Of a stretch of DNA of 64,000 nt, positions 1 through 8,568 are shown one piece after another. Numbering within the stretch: the stretch's first letter is position 1; every line of letters starts with the position of its first letter. The notes beneath the pieces are model-generated. The model did no database searches, was not told the origin of the DNA, and saw nothing but the letters and a program-made list of their open reading frames with translations. Position numbers and translations under genes: made by a program. Source of the DNA: Mesorhizobium loti (GTDB lineage Bacteria > Pseudomonadota > Alphaproteobacteria > Rhizobiales > Rhizobiaceae); NCBI GenBank assembly GCA_014189435.1, contig CP050293.1:4345001-4409000 (forward strand), read 5' to 3'.

Positions 1-1189
1 GCGGATGTTGCAGGCGCAAAACGGAGACATCGTTTGTGGCGAAATTTTTCGCCTGTTCGCACAGCCGTGCCTCGTCCCATTCATGGCAGCCGTCGCAGTG
101 CTTGCCCTCCCATACCGATTTGTCCAATCCCTCCACCGGACTGAACAGGGGCTTGCCCTTGATCAGCTGGGCGATGCTCTTGCCGTCGATTGCCGGATCA
201 CCGAAATAGATCGGATGGTCGAAAAAGATCGGATCGTCCGAAGCCAGCCTGGGGATCTTCTGACGCAGCGCATCGAGCGCAAGCTGATCGGCACTTTGGC
301 CCGATGCGCTTGCAGCGCCGGTGTTGCGCGCTTCGGAGCCGCCTTCAGTCTGAGGTGCGCTCGCCTCGCCCACGATCAATGGCGCATTGAGATCGACCTT
401 GTGCAGAACGACCTCCGTGGTCAGCGAAACGTTGATCCAGGGGCGCTGCTTGCCGGCGGTTGCCTTGAAGACGTCGATGGTGACCCTGTTCATGGCCTCG
501 GTGATGGAGACGTTGGATTCACCGATATGCTGGAGGAGCGCCGAGGTAAAAGGCGAATGTTCGCCCGACCCGTCATAGGCGAGTTGATTGGGGCTGGCGG
601 CGAAAGCGACGAGCGTGCCGGCGCCACCATTCTCTATCGGAATCTCGGCAAGGCCGCTGCTTGCGCCGTTGACGCCTGCGGTCTTGGCCAGCACCTCGGC
701 GAGGGGATTGTCACGGCAAGCGTCGAGAAACACCAGCCTTATACTGGTCTCTCGCGACATCTGGCGTAGAACGAAATCAACCGGCACGGCCTCGAAGTCG
801 AGGGAGGTTTCGTCCTCCAGCGCGGCGTCGACTGGAAGCAGGTAGTTCTTGCCCGCAACCTGCAAGCCGTGGCCGGCGTAGAAAAACAGCGCGATGTCGG
901 CACCGCGCACCTGTTTTGCGAACTGGGCGATCGTTGCTTGCGTCTGCGGCTTGGTCAGATCGAAGCCGGAAACCACCTCGAAGTCGAGCTTCTTCAAGCG
1001 CTCCGCCATGGCCTGGGCGTCGCGCACCGGATTGGCCAGCGGCGCCGCGTGCTGGTACTGGGAGTTGCCGAGGACAAGTGCTACGCGGCGCTCGGCACTG
1101 GCGACCGTCAACGTCAAAAGCAAGGCGAGCGCCGCAAACCCAGCGGCGCGAAAGAGGCCACCGCAACGGGCAATCAGATCGCACCCCAC
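1..1189 (-). CDS. Exported caspase-like protein with a CxxCH motif (C-terminus cut by the window edge)
   Basis: This is a peptidase C14 (caspase/metacaspase-like) protein that runs off the left edge, so about 396 residues are visible and the C-terminus is missing. The GTG start at 1189 is chosen because GAGG lies 5 nt upstream, overlapping the stop of the preceding YceI-OmpA gene; only about 7 nt separate the two genes. A hydrophobic N-terminus (GFAALALLLTLTVASA) reads as a signal peptide, so the product is probably periplasmic. The fold is recognised by VALVLGNSQY, the histidine in FFYAGHG and the cysteine in LVFLDACRDNP, which form the expected His-Cys dyad. Far downstream, GKHCDGCHEWDEARLC (around 65-110 on the minus strand) contains a CxxCH haem-c-type motif, unexpected in a caspase-like protein. 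The protease fold is secure; substrate, haem binding and role are not known. Confidence 0.85.
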   Translation of the reverse strand, partial: MGCDLIARCGGLFRAAGFAALALLLTLTVASAERRVALVLGNSQYQHAAPLANPVRDAQAMAERLKKLDFEVVSGFDLTKPQTQATIAQFAKQVRGADIALFFYAGHGLQVAGKNYLLPVDAALEDETSLDFEAVPVDFVLRQMSRETSIRLVFLDACRDNPLAEVLAKTAGVNGASSGLAEIPIENGGAGTLVAFAASPNQLAYDGSGEHSPFTSALLQHIGESNVSITEAMNRVTIDVFKATAGKQRPWINVSLTTEVVLHKVDLNAPLIVGEASAPQTEGGSEARNTGAASASGQSADQLALDALRQKIPRLASDDPIFFDHPIYFGDPAIDGKSIAQLIKGKPLFSPVEGLDKSVWEGKHCDGCHEWDEARLCEQAKNFATNDVSVLRLQHP

Positions 1190-1196
1190 CGGAACC

Positions 1197-2297
1197 TCAG
1201 AGCTTGGTGGCGGAAAACTCGATCCGCCGATTGAGCGCCTTGTTCTTGGGCGTATCGTTGGCGGCAACCGGCCGCTCCTCGCCGTAGCCGGTCGCTGTGA
1301 TCTGCGCGCGAGGAATGCCCGCGGCAACAATGGCGTCGGCAACCGCCTGGGCCCGCCGCTCCGACAACTGCTTGTTTGCGTCCGGCGATCCATCGGAATC
1401 GGTATAGCCGGAGACCTCGACCTTCAGGCTTGGGCATTTGCCGACGACACCTTCGACCTCTTCAAGCAGCGGCCGGCTCTTCGCATCGAGCCGGGCGCTG
1501 GCCGGCCGGAAGTAGATGGCGCCGGTGCGTGAGAGCACGGCAAACCTGTTCAGGCATTCCTCATCGCTGAAGTTCGCCTTGGCGGCGTCGGTGGCAACAG
1601 GCCCCACATCGGCCGCACCCGCCGCGGCGCTCTGGGTGGTGGCCGGCTTGCTGCCGTCGGCGGTGAAGACGAAGTCGAACGACACCGACGCGGTGGGCAC
1701 GATGTTGGTCACGTTGGCCGCCTGCTGGAGTTTGTCGACGTTCGGCAGCAAGCCGAAATCCTCCACATGGACAGCGACCGGAGCCTCCGAAGCGACCGAC
1801 ACCATGGTGTCGCTGATCATGGTGACAACGATGCTGGCCTCGAGGTCCTTGTCGACGCCATGCAGATTGAGACGGAAAGGCAGCGTCGACTTCACCCTGC
1901 GCTTTGTCGCGAGATCGGCGAATGCGGCGGGATCGACCTTGGCCGTCAGCTCGGCCGTCGGGTATTTGAATGTCTCGAAAAACAGGAAGCGCATGCGGAC
2001 ATTGCGCAGGTCGACGCCGGTATCGACCGAATTGAGGTCGAAGGTGACCTTGGCATCACCCGCCGAGCTGAGCGTGCCGGTGATGTTCCTGATCTTGTTT
2101 GTCTCGACGATCGTGTTCTTCTTCACCGACTGGTAGGTGATCACCGAAGCTGCGGGATCAAGCGTCCAGTTCGGCGCTGCGTTGGCGGCTTGCGATCCGA
2201 GCAGCAGCCAGCCGGAGAGCGCGACGATCAGGCCAAGACCCGGTATGGCGGGGCCTTTCAGCCTTGCCATCCACCAGAATGCGACGACTTCGAACAT
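1197..2297 (-). CDS. YceI-like domain fused to OmpA C-terminal domain, exported
   Basis: The 366-residue product has an N-terminal hydrophobic segment ending in QAANAA (signal peptide), then a YceI-like beta-barrel domain (starting WTLDPAASVITY, through SFDFVF), a low-complexity linker and a C-terminal OmpA/MotB peptidoglycan-binding domain. The OmpA part shows YFRPASARLD, VSGYTDSDG and LSERRAQAVADAI, and ends NRRIEFSATKL. YceI domains bind lipid-like or isoprenoid ligands, while OmpA domains anchor to peptidoglycan, so a periplasmic or outer-membrane role is inferred. The ATG at 2297 has a purine-rich GCAGGGG upstream; a GTG at 2336 in the same frame would add 13 residues before the signal peptide and is less likely. 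It is followed within a few bases by the caspase-like gene, suggesting co-transcription. Confidence 0.8.
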   Translation of the reverse strand: MFEVVAFWWMARLKGPAIPGLGLIVALSGWLLLGSQAANAAPNWTLDPAASVITYQSVKKNTIVETNKIRNITGTLSSAGDAKVTFDLNSVDTGVDLRNVRMRFLFFETFKYPTAELTAKVDPAAFADLATKRRVKSTLPFRLNLHGVDKDLEASIVVTMISDTMVSVASEAPVAVHVEDFGLLPNVDKLQQAANVTNIVPTASVSFDFVFTADGSKPATTQSAAAGAADVGPVATDAAKANFSDEECLNRFAVLSRTGAIYFRPASARLDAKSRPLLEEVEGVVGKCPSLKVEVSGYTDSDGSPDANKQLSERRAQAVADAIVAAGIPRAQITATGYGEERPVAANDTPKNKALNRRIEFSATKL

Positions 2298-2511
2298 GGA
2301 ACGCCCCTGCCCAGGACCACCGTATCGATACGACACCTGGCGGAAGCATAGAGCACTTGCGACTGGTTGGCGAGCAGCTGCGGCCGGTGGTCCCGAGGTG
2401 GTGCTCTGCTCTCAACCGGAGGGAGCCCAAGCCGTTGTGAAAACAGTGCAAAGCCCGCTCTGCTACGACCAGAACGCAGCCGTAGCTACTGCCGACCTTC
2501 TCGATGCTTGG

Positions 2512-2823
2512 TCAACCTCCCCAGCCGCCGCCGCCGCTGCTGCCTCCGCCGCTCCCACCGCTTCCGCTACCGCCTCCATTTGTGGCAGGGACAACCGGCA
2601 GGGGAACAGTGGTTTCCTCAACCGGCTTGACCACCTTCTTGGCGATAACCTTCTTCTGTTTGGTGATCCTTGGCGTGGTCGTCGTGCGAATGAGCTTCGG
2701 CCTGTGCTTGGTCGTCGTCACCGTCGGTTCGACCTTGGGCGCAACGGACATGCAGCCCGTTACTGCCACCAGAGCGCCGGATAGAACTGTGGCGATCAAT
2801 GCCTGCTTCACTGCCCTGCCCAC
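2512..2823 (-). CDS. Small lipoprotein with a glycine-rich tail
   Basis: A 103-residue protein starting at GTG 2823, chosen because AGGAGG sits 5 nt upstream; a TTG at 2844 overlapping the preceding stop is possible but has no such site. The N-terminus (ALIATVLSGALVAVTGC) ends in a lipobox-like VTGC, so the mature protein should begin at a lipidated cysteine. The middle is rich in Lys, Thr and Pro (KVIAKKVVKPVEE), and the last 20 or so residues are almost all Gly and Ser with one Trp. No catalytic domain is visible. It starts 18 nt after the caspase/Sel1 gene ends, so the two are probably one transcript. Function unknown. Confidence 0.65.
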   Translation of the reverse strand: MGRAVKQALIATVLSGALVAVTGCMSVAPKVEPTVTTTKHRPKLIRTTTTPRITKQKKVIAKKVVKPVEETTVPLPVVPATNGGGSGSGGSGGGSSGGGGWGG

Positions 2824-2840
2824 GATTGCCTCCTCATTGA

Positions 2841-5390
2841 TCAAAACAAGTCCCGACGCGGATTGGCTTGCTCCCAGACCGCTCTGGCCGCGTCGACCAG
2901 TTGGTCGTCAAGCGAGCCCTTCGCCGGGATCTTCGACTTGAGTTCGCCGCGCAATTGCTTGAGCGCCACCGTTTTCGTCTTCACTGCGAATTTCGTCAGC
3001 GTTGTCTGGGCGCCCGGCAATTCCTTGCGAAGATCAAGCGCGACGGTGAAGGCCAGATAGCGCACCGCTATCGTCTGGTCGGCATTGGCGCCCTTCTGCA
3101 TTTCGAGCGCTGCGCGATCATATGCGCCGGACTGATCGCCGCGCGCCGTGGCCAGCTCGAACAGTCTTTGCGCTTCGTCGAGGTTTTGCCCCACACCAAC
3201 GCCGTCCCGGTACATGCGCGCTAGGCTGGCCGGAGCGTAGGGCTGGCCTAGATCCATAGCCTTCTGGAATAGCCCTTGCGCCTGCCCGGGATCCTTCTCG
3301 ACGCCCACACCGGTCAGGTAATTGCGACCGAGCAGGTTCATCGAATACATGTCCTGCCGTTCAACACCTGCCTTCAAAAACGCAACGGCGCGGGCCGGAT
3401 CGGCGGGCACGCCGTTGCGGCCTTCCGTGAAGATCGCGGCGAGATCGTTCATGGCATAGGTATGCCCCATCGCCGCCCCCTTGAGCAGCAGGTCCAGGCC
3501 TTTGCCGGTGTCGCGTTCGACCCCGTAACCATTGAAAAGGGCACGACCCCATGACGTCATCCCGTAGGGATCGCCCTTGCCGGATGCCGCCGCGTAGAAG
3601 CCGTTGGCCTGCTTGCGGTCGACGGGCATTCCCGTTCCCGTCGCGTTGAGGTAGCCGAGCTCGAACACGGCGCGGACGTGGCCCCTGTCGGCCGCCTCCT
3701 GAATGGCTTTCTTCGCCTGATCGACCTTGCCGGCGGCCAGCAGCGCTCGGCCCAGTTCGTAGCGGAAGCGGGCGACATCGGGATAGGCCTTCACCGCCGC
3801 CTCGCAGGCCTTCACGGCCGCCGCGCCGATTTCATTGGGCAGCAGGCCGGGGACAACGCCTTGCAGATCGAGAGGCTCGCCTGCAGCCTGGTCGCAAGGA
3901 TCTACGCTTGGCGACAGCCTCATGGTGGCCGGCTTGGAAGAACTGCTGTCGGCCCGGATTTCGAAGCCGACCTCGACCGGCTCGGCTGCGCCGATCTGGG
4001 GTTCATAGCGCAAATTGTCGACCTCATCCGCCATCAGGCTCGACTCTGGCGACAGGGCACGATCCGGCAAGGACAGCGTTCCCGTTGCCGGATAGCTCGC
4101 GAGTCTCAGGCTGACCGCGGGATCATTTGTCGGGAAGTCCAGCTTCAGCGGAACCGGGCCGACACCGACCGGGACGCTGATCTGCCGGTTTTCGATCGCC
4201 TCGGCGGCGCCGGTGATATGGATGCCTCGCTCCAGCACCTGCTGTTTCTGCTCGGTCTCGAGCGAGGCCACAATCTGTTCGCCCTCGGCGCCCTGGCCGC
4301 TTTTGACACGAAACACCATGATGCCCTGAGCCCCGCCACCCCAATTGTCGTGCGTGGCGTAGGCCAGCATGTCCACCTCTTCCGTCGCGCCGGCCCCCTT
4401 GGGCACATCCAGCTTCAGGCGCGGCAGGTCCTTGCCCTGGATCTGTTCGCCCACCGCGACAGCCTTGCCGTCCAGCAGCAGGCGTCCGAGCGCAGGCGGC
4501 CTTTCGATGCTGACGGTGATCGATCCGCCATCGACGTCGACCGGTTCCGGCAGGTCCAGGGCAACAGGCCCGACACCCGACGGCACGACCTTCTCCAGAA
4601 CCGGCGGCAACGAGGGCCGGCTGGTGCGACGCATCAGGACAACCTCGTCGATGAGCGAGGAGTTTTCCCATGGAACCTGCTTGCCGTCAGTGGCCTCGAC
4701 CACATCGCGGCGCACCGCGGCCATGACCGTGCGTATCTCCTGGTTCGGCGCCAGCGCGCGACGAGAGAATGCGGATGAAAACGGGCTGAGGTCCCCCGCC
4801 CCATCATAGGCGACCGCCCCTGGCTCGGTGGCAAAGGCAATCAGCGTGTTCAACGAGCTTTTAACCTGCGCAAGGCCGGTGTTGCCCGCCGTGATCAGCT
4901 GGTCCCTCAGCCAATAATCCTTGCGCGGAAACGGATTGTTGCGACAGGCATCGAGGATGATCACCTGGATCTTCGATTTCGCGCGCAATTGCTGCAGGAC
5001 ATCGTCCAGCTTGACCGCCTGGACCTCTATGTCGGCTGCATTCTTCAGCGAGGCATCGACGGGGATCAGGAAATTCTCGCCACCGATCTGGAAGCCGTGA
5101 CCTGAATAGTAGACGACGGACAGATCGGCGCCGTCCGCCGCCGCAAGGTAGTTGCGGAACTGTTCCTCGAACTGCAGCTTTGTGAGATCCTTGGCGACGA
5201 AGACTTCGAAGCCGGCCAACCGAAACGTCTTGGATACGTCCTCGGCATCCTTGTCGGGATTCTTGAGAGCGGGGATGTCGCGGTACTGAGAATTGCCGAT
5301 CACCAGGGCGACCCGTCGATCGGCCGACGCACCGAAGGTCGTAAGGGCCGCTACGAGAAAGACCGCGATGAATCCGCAAAGTCGGAGCAT
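2841..5390 (-). CDS. Exported caspase-like protein with C-terminal Sel1 repeats
   Basis: An 849-residue protein. Residues 1-23 form a signal peptide (FIAVFLVAALTTFGASA). The caspase-like (C14) domain follows, about residues 25-255, with RVALVIGNSQY, the catalytic histidine in YYSGHGF (H98) and the catalytic cysteine in IILDACRNNP (C149). The middle (about 280-500) has no recognisable domain but looks like beta-rich repeats. From about 560 to 770 there are roughly six Sel1-like (TPR-type) repeats such as ARMYRDGVGVGQNLDEAQRLF, usually a protein-protein interaction surface. Sel1 repeats on a secreted caspase homologue suggest a periplasmic scaffolded protease, but this is inference. It is the first gene of the run that includes the lipoprotein, the YceI-OmpA protein and a second caspase-like gene. 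No convincing ribosome site precedes the ATG at 5390. Confidence 0.88.
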   Translation of the reverse strand: MLRLCGFIAVFLVAALTTFGASADRRVALVIGNSQYRDIPALKNPDKDAEDVSKTFRLAGFEVFVAKDLTKLQFEEQFRNYLAAADGADLSVVYYSGHGFQIGGENFLIPVDASLKNAADIEVQAVKLDDVLQQLRAKSKIQVIILDACRNNPFPRKDYWLRDQLITAGNTGLAQVKSSLNTLIAFATEPGAVAYDGAGDLSPFSSAFSRRALAPNQEIRTVMAAVRRDVVEATDGKQVPWENSSLIDEVVLMRRTSRPSLPPVLEKVVPSGVGPVALDLPEPVDVDGGSITVSIERPPALGRLLLDGKAVAVGEQIQGKDLPRLKLDVPKGAGATEEVDMLAYATHDNWGGGAQGIMVFRVKSGQGAEGEQIVASLETEQKQQVLERGIHITGAAEAIENRQISVPVGVGPVPLKLDFPTNDPAVSLRLASYPATGTLSLPDRALSPESSLMADEVDNLRYEPQIGAAEPVEVGFEIRADSSSSKPATMRLSPSVDPCDQAAGEPLDLQGVVPGLLPNEIGAAAVKACEAAVKAYPDVARFRYELGRALLAAGKVDQAKKAIQEAADRGHVRAVFELGYLNATGTGMPVDRKQANGFYAAASGKGDPYGMTSWGRALFNGYGVERDTGKGLDLLLKGAAMGHTYAMNDLAAIFTEGRNGVPADPARAVAFLKAGVERQDMYSMNLLGRNYLTGVGVEKDPGQAQGLFQKAMDLGQPYAPASLARMYRDGVGVGQNLDEAQRLFELATARGDQSGAYDRAALEMQKGANADQTIAVRYLAFTVALDLRKELPGAQTTLTKFAVKTKTVALKQLRGELKSKIPAKGSLDDQLVDAARAVWEQANPRRDLF

Positions 5391-5832
5391 GGCTGTTTCA
5401 ACCGTCGCTACCTGATGACCACAAGCCCCCAGGTTGCGGTATCAAGGCTGTTAAAGAGCTCACAATCCGCCGAGACAGGAACAGAAACAAAAAACCGTCG
5501 CGACAGCAGGCACTTTCCCCATCCGATCAGCGTCTAAATTACCTCAGAGCCGAGCCATCCGCAATGAGTGTCGAACGGCGCCGGCGTGGCTGTCTGGGTC
5601 CGACGCACCCGCCAGGCCTCGATCCAGCGACGGGTCTCGCCGAAGCATGAAACGCGTATCCAGAGGCGACCTCAGTGGTGTCCGCTCGATCCCGTGTAGC
5701 AGCCAGTTGCTACCATCGGTTCAAATCTTAGTGCTATCTGATGTGAATGGCGAACTTCGCAGGGACGGTGTAGGGTTCGCGCCAAGAAGAACTGAGCCGA
5801 ACTCACGGCGCCAAGCGAATCTGGGAGGATTC
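5391..5832. other. Divergent intergenic region between the caspase and unknown-protein genes
   Basis: No convincing gene was found in these 442 bases. The plus-strand frame from 5647 is open into the downstream gene, but the part before 5833 has no ribosome site and poor coding character. The region must hold the promoters for the leftward caspase gene and the rightward gene at 5833. An AT-richer stretch near 5715-5755 (TTGCTA followed about 18 nt later by TATCTG) is a weak candidate promoter for the latter. Confidence 0.4.
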
Positions 5833-6306
5833 ATGGTCGAAATCATCTCCAAGCGGGATGGCCCGCGACGCGAGGATGTTCAGGTCAAGAGACTGATCGA
5901 GCAGAACCGATCGACCATCGTTCGCCTTGCCGACCAGATCAGCGGTGGCGGCTATTCGGCTTCCAGGAAGCCGCGCCAACAACCCAAGGCCGAAGGCCTG
6001 ATCATCCATGTAGGCGGCAGCGTGGCGAGCGTGGCCGAGGCGAGCCCGTCCATCCGCGTCACCATGAACGGCCGTGTGATCTCCAAGGATCAGAACACCG
6101 GCCGCCAGCTTCATCATATCGGCGATGTCCGCGACCGGAATGGGGAACAGATTTTCGTCCTGGCAACGAAGCAGAACGGCTTTTTCTCACCAGTCGACGA
6201 AACCATCGCCGAGGCGCTTGCCGAACTGGACGGAGCCCACCTGACGGCGATCTATGGCGAAGAACAGCTTGCCGCCGACATCGGCGCGAAACTCGGCATC
6301 GACTGA
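5833..6306 (+). CDS. Conserved-looking protein of unknown function, 157 aa
   Basis: The ATG at 5833 is preferred over an upstream in-frame start at 5647 because GGGAGG lies 5 nt before it. The product has no signal peptide or membrane segment. It starts MVEIISKRDGPRREDVQVKR, has a helical region up to about residue 35, a Gly/Ser/Lys-rich linker (GGGYSASRKPRQQPKAEG), then a mixed alpha/beta region with TMNGRVISKDQ and FVLATKQNGFF. I do not recognise a family. It lies 86 bases upstream of the sigma-54 activator gene on the same strand, but whether it belongs to the monooxygenase locus or is a standalone gene cannot be told. Confidence 0.6.
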   Translation: MVEIISKRDGPRREDVQVKRLIEQNRSTIVRLADQISGGGYSASRKPRQQPKAEGLIIHVGGSVASVAEASPSIRVTMNGRVISKDQNTGRQLHHIGDVRDRNGEQIFVLATKQNGFFSPVDETIAEALAELDGAHLTAIYGEEQLAADIGAKLGID

Positions 6307-6391
6307 CCACCGGCACTCGGGCGTCGCTGAGCGCGCCCAATCCGCGACAGCATACAGAAATGGCATACCTCAAAGGTACTGTGATGACTGA

Positions 6392-8470
6392 ATGAGACAC
6401 GCGAACGGCCCCGATCAGATGAAGACCAATGCTCTTCCGGCGCGTGCGTCGATGGCCGCCGGGCAGTTGGTTCTGGACAACATCGACTATGACGAGCGCG
6501 CCACCATGCGCGCTTGGGAAAGTTTTCTGGCCGACGAACCGACATCCGCCCGCGATCCGGTCCATGTCCGCTCGTTGATCCACGATTCCTGGTTTCGCAG
6601 CGCCACTGGCGGCATCAACGCTCAAGGCATCGAAGCGCCGCTGAGCAGCGATCGCGACGAGATCGAATATCTGACCCGTGCCAACGCCGAGCTGCTTTCG
6701 GCGGCGCGGCGATCGTTTGCGTCCCTTGGCCAGTTGCTGGAAGGGACGGGAGCGATGCTGGTGCTCGCCGACAGCGATGGCGTGCTGATCGACGCGATCG
6801 GCGACAAGAAGACCTTGCATGACGGCATGGACATTCATCTGGGTATCGGCGGCAAATGGAACGAGGACGCCGTCGGAACCAACGGCATCGGCACGGCGCT
6901 GTGGACCGGCGAACCGATTTTCGTCCACGCCGCCGAACATTTCTGCGCCGGCATCAAATCCTGGACCTGCGCCGGTGCGCCGATCCGCGATCCCCTGGAC
7001 GGCAAGATCATCGGCGTTGTCGACCTGTCAGGCTATTCGCCGATCTTCCGGCCGCACAACACGGCGCTTGTCGCCGCCACCGCCCGGCAGATTGAAAAGG
7101 CGCTCGCCGAGCAGCAGCAGGAGCAGCGCACGCGCCTGCTCGAAGCCTTCATTTCCTCGGCACCCAGCTACCGCCGGAAAGACGGGTTGGTGATCGTCGA
7201 TCATCGTGGCCGCGCGATCTTCTGCAACAACGTGCCCAATGGCGACACCACGGAGATGATGGACGGCCCGATGGAGCCAGGGCGTGGTCGTTGGCTGATG
7301 AACCTGCCGGCCTCCGGCTCCGATGCCGATCTCGCCAACGCGCTGCCGGCGCATCTGCGATCCTGCCATGTCACGCCGCTGAAGCTTGATGGCGATCTTC
7401 GTGGCGCGGCTCTGGTGTTTCCCTCGGTGCCGGCCGTCTTGAGCATGACGGTGATCCGCCGGGAGGAGAACAAGCACCTGCGGACAGCCGCGGCGATGAT
7501 CGTCGGCGAAAGCGAAAAATTGCTGGCCGCCATCGATGTCGCCTCCCGGGTGGCCGGGTCGAAGGGCGTCACCTCGTTGCTGATCGAAGGCGAAACGGGC
7601 GTCGGAAAAGAGTTGTTTGCGCGGCTTGTCCATGCCGGCAGCCGGCGCACCGAAAACGATCCGTTCATCGCCATGAACTGCGGTGCAATCACCAAGGAGC
7701 TGTTCGGCAGCGAATTGTTCGGCCATGTCTCCGGCGCCTTCACCGGCGCTTCTCGTGACGGCAAGCCGGGCATCTTCGAACTCGCCAATGGCGGCGTGCT
7801 CAGCCTTGACGAAATCGGCGAGTTGCCGCTCGAAATCCAGCCCTTCCTGTTGCGTGTCCTCGAAGAGCGCGTGGTCCACCGCATCGGCGACTCCAGAGGC
7901 CGGCCGGTGGACGTGCGACTGGTCGCCTCGACCAATCGCGACCTCAAGCAGGAAGTCGCGGCCGGGCGCTTCCGCAGCGATCTCTATTACCGCATCGGTG
8001 CGGTCTCGATCCATGTCCCGGCTTTGCGCGACCGCGGCGACGACGTGCTGTTGCTGCTTGAGCATTTCAATCGTCAGATCGCAAAACTGGCTGGCAATGA
8101 TCCCTTGGAGTTTTCGAACGACGCGCTCGATGCACTGCTTGCCTATCGCTGGCCGGGAAATGTGCGTGAACTGAAGAACCTGGTCGAGCGCCTGCACATA
8201 CTGACGCGCGGCAGCACGATCGACCTGCAAGATCTTCCCGGCGAAATCAGCGCGGGCAACCGCAACACCGTGGCCATGCACGGCGACCATCCCACAGCCA
8301 TGCTCGAAGCGCCCGTATGTACATTCGAGGATGCGGAACGCCAGGCGATCAAGAATGCGCTCGCCGCGGAGAGCGGCAATCTCAGCAAGGTTGCGCTCAG
8401 GCTCGGCATTTCACGGCCGACGCTCTATCGCAAGCTCGGCCAATACGGCATCCGGCGCGGCTTCCTCTAG
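6392..8470 (+). CDS. mimR: Sigma-54-dependent activator of the AcoR/MimR type
   Basis: A 692-residue bacterial enhancer-binding protein. The N-terminal part (about 50-250) is a GAF-type sensor region of the AcoR family (KWNEDAVGTNGIGTAL, VVDLSGYSPIF). The central AAA+ domain (about 370-605) has Walker A GETGVGKE near residue 400, the sigma-54-contacting GAFTGA loop near 448 and the Walker B region GVLSLDEIGEL. The C-terminus (about 650-690) is a Fis-type helix-turn-helix (KVALRLGISRPTLYRKL). All features needed for activation are present. It faces the monooxygenase operon, whose mimA promoter at 18515-18531 is a consensus sigma-54 site; MimR activates mimABCD in Mycobacterium, so the same role is inferred. 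The effector is unknown. The start is uncertain: a second ATG at 6419 is possible and neither has a clear ribosome site. Confidence 0.9.
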   Translation: MRHANGPDQMKTNALPARASMAAGQLVLDNIDYDERATMRAWESFLADEPTSARDPVHVRSLIHDSWFRSATGGINAQGIEAPLSSDRDEIEYLTRANAELLSAARRSFASLGQLLEGTGAMLVLADSDGVLIDAIGDKKTLHDGMDIHLGIGGKWNEDAVGTNGIGTALWTGEPIFVHAAEHFCAGIKSWTCAGAPIRDPLDGKIIGVVDLSGYSPIFRPHNTALVAATARQIEKALAEQQQEQRTRLLEAFISSAPSYRRKDGLVIVDHRGRAIFCNNVPNGDTTEMMDGPMEPGRGRWLMNLPASGSDADLANALPAHLRSCHVTPLKLDGDLRGAALVFPSVPAVLSMTVIRREENKHLRTAAAMIVGESEKLLAAIDVASRVAGSKGVTSLLIEGETGVGKELFARLVHAGSRRTENDPFIAMNCGAITKELFGSELFGHVSGAFTGASRDGKPGIFELANGGVLSLDEIGELPLEIQPFLLRVLEERVVHRIGDSRGRPVDVRLVASTNRDLKQEVAAGRFRSDLYYRIGAVSIHVPALRDRGDDVLLLLEHFNRQIAKLAGNDPLEFSNDALDALLAYRWPGNVRELKNLVERLHILTRGSTIDLQDLPGEISAGNRNTVAMHGDHPTAMLEAPVCTFEDAERQAIKNALAAESGNLSKVALRLGISRPTLYRKLGQYGIRRGFL

Positions 8471-8486
8471 ACCCAATCATCGGCAC

Positions 8487-8512
8487 AAAAAAAACGCGGC
8501 ATTCGCGCCGCG
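8487..8512 (-). terminator. Intrinsic terminator of the monooxygenase operon
   Basis: Read on the minus strand, a 6-bp perfect stem (CGCGGC / GCCGCG, six-base loop) is followed by eight T. It lies 57 bases beyond the DUF1097 stop and 17 bases beyond the converging activator gene. The T run is on the minus strand only, so it chiefly serves the leftward operon. Confidence 0.8.
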
Positions 8513-8568
8513 GGGTTGGGGAAATTCGTTCGACCGAATTTGCCTTCAGGCAGCGGTCGCGGGAATGA

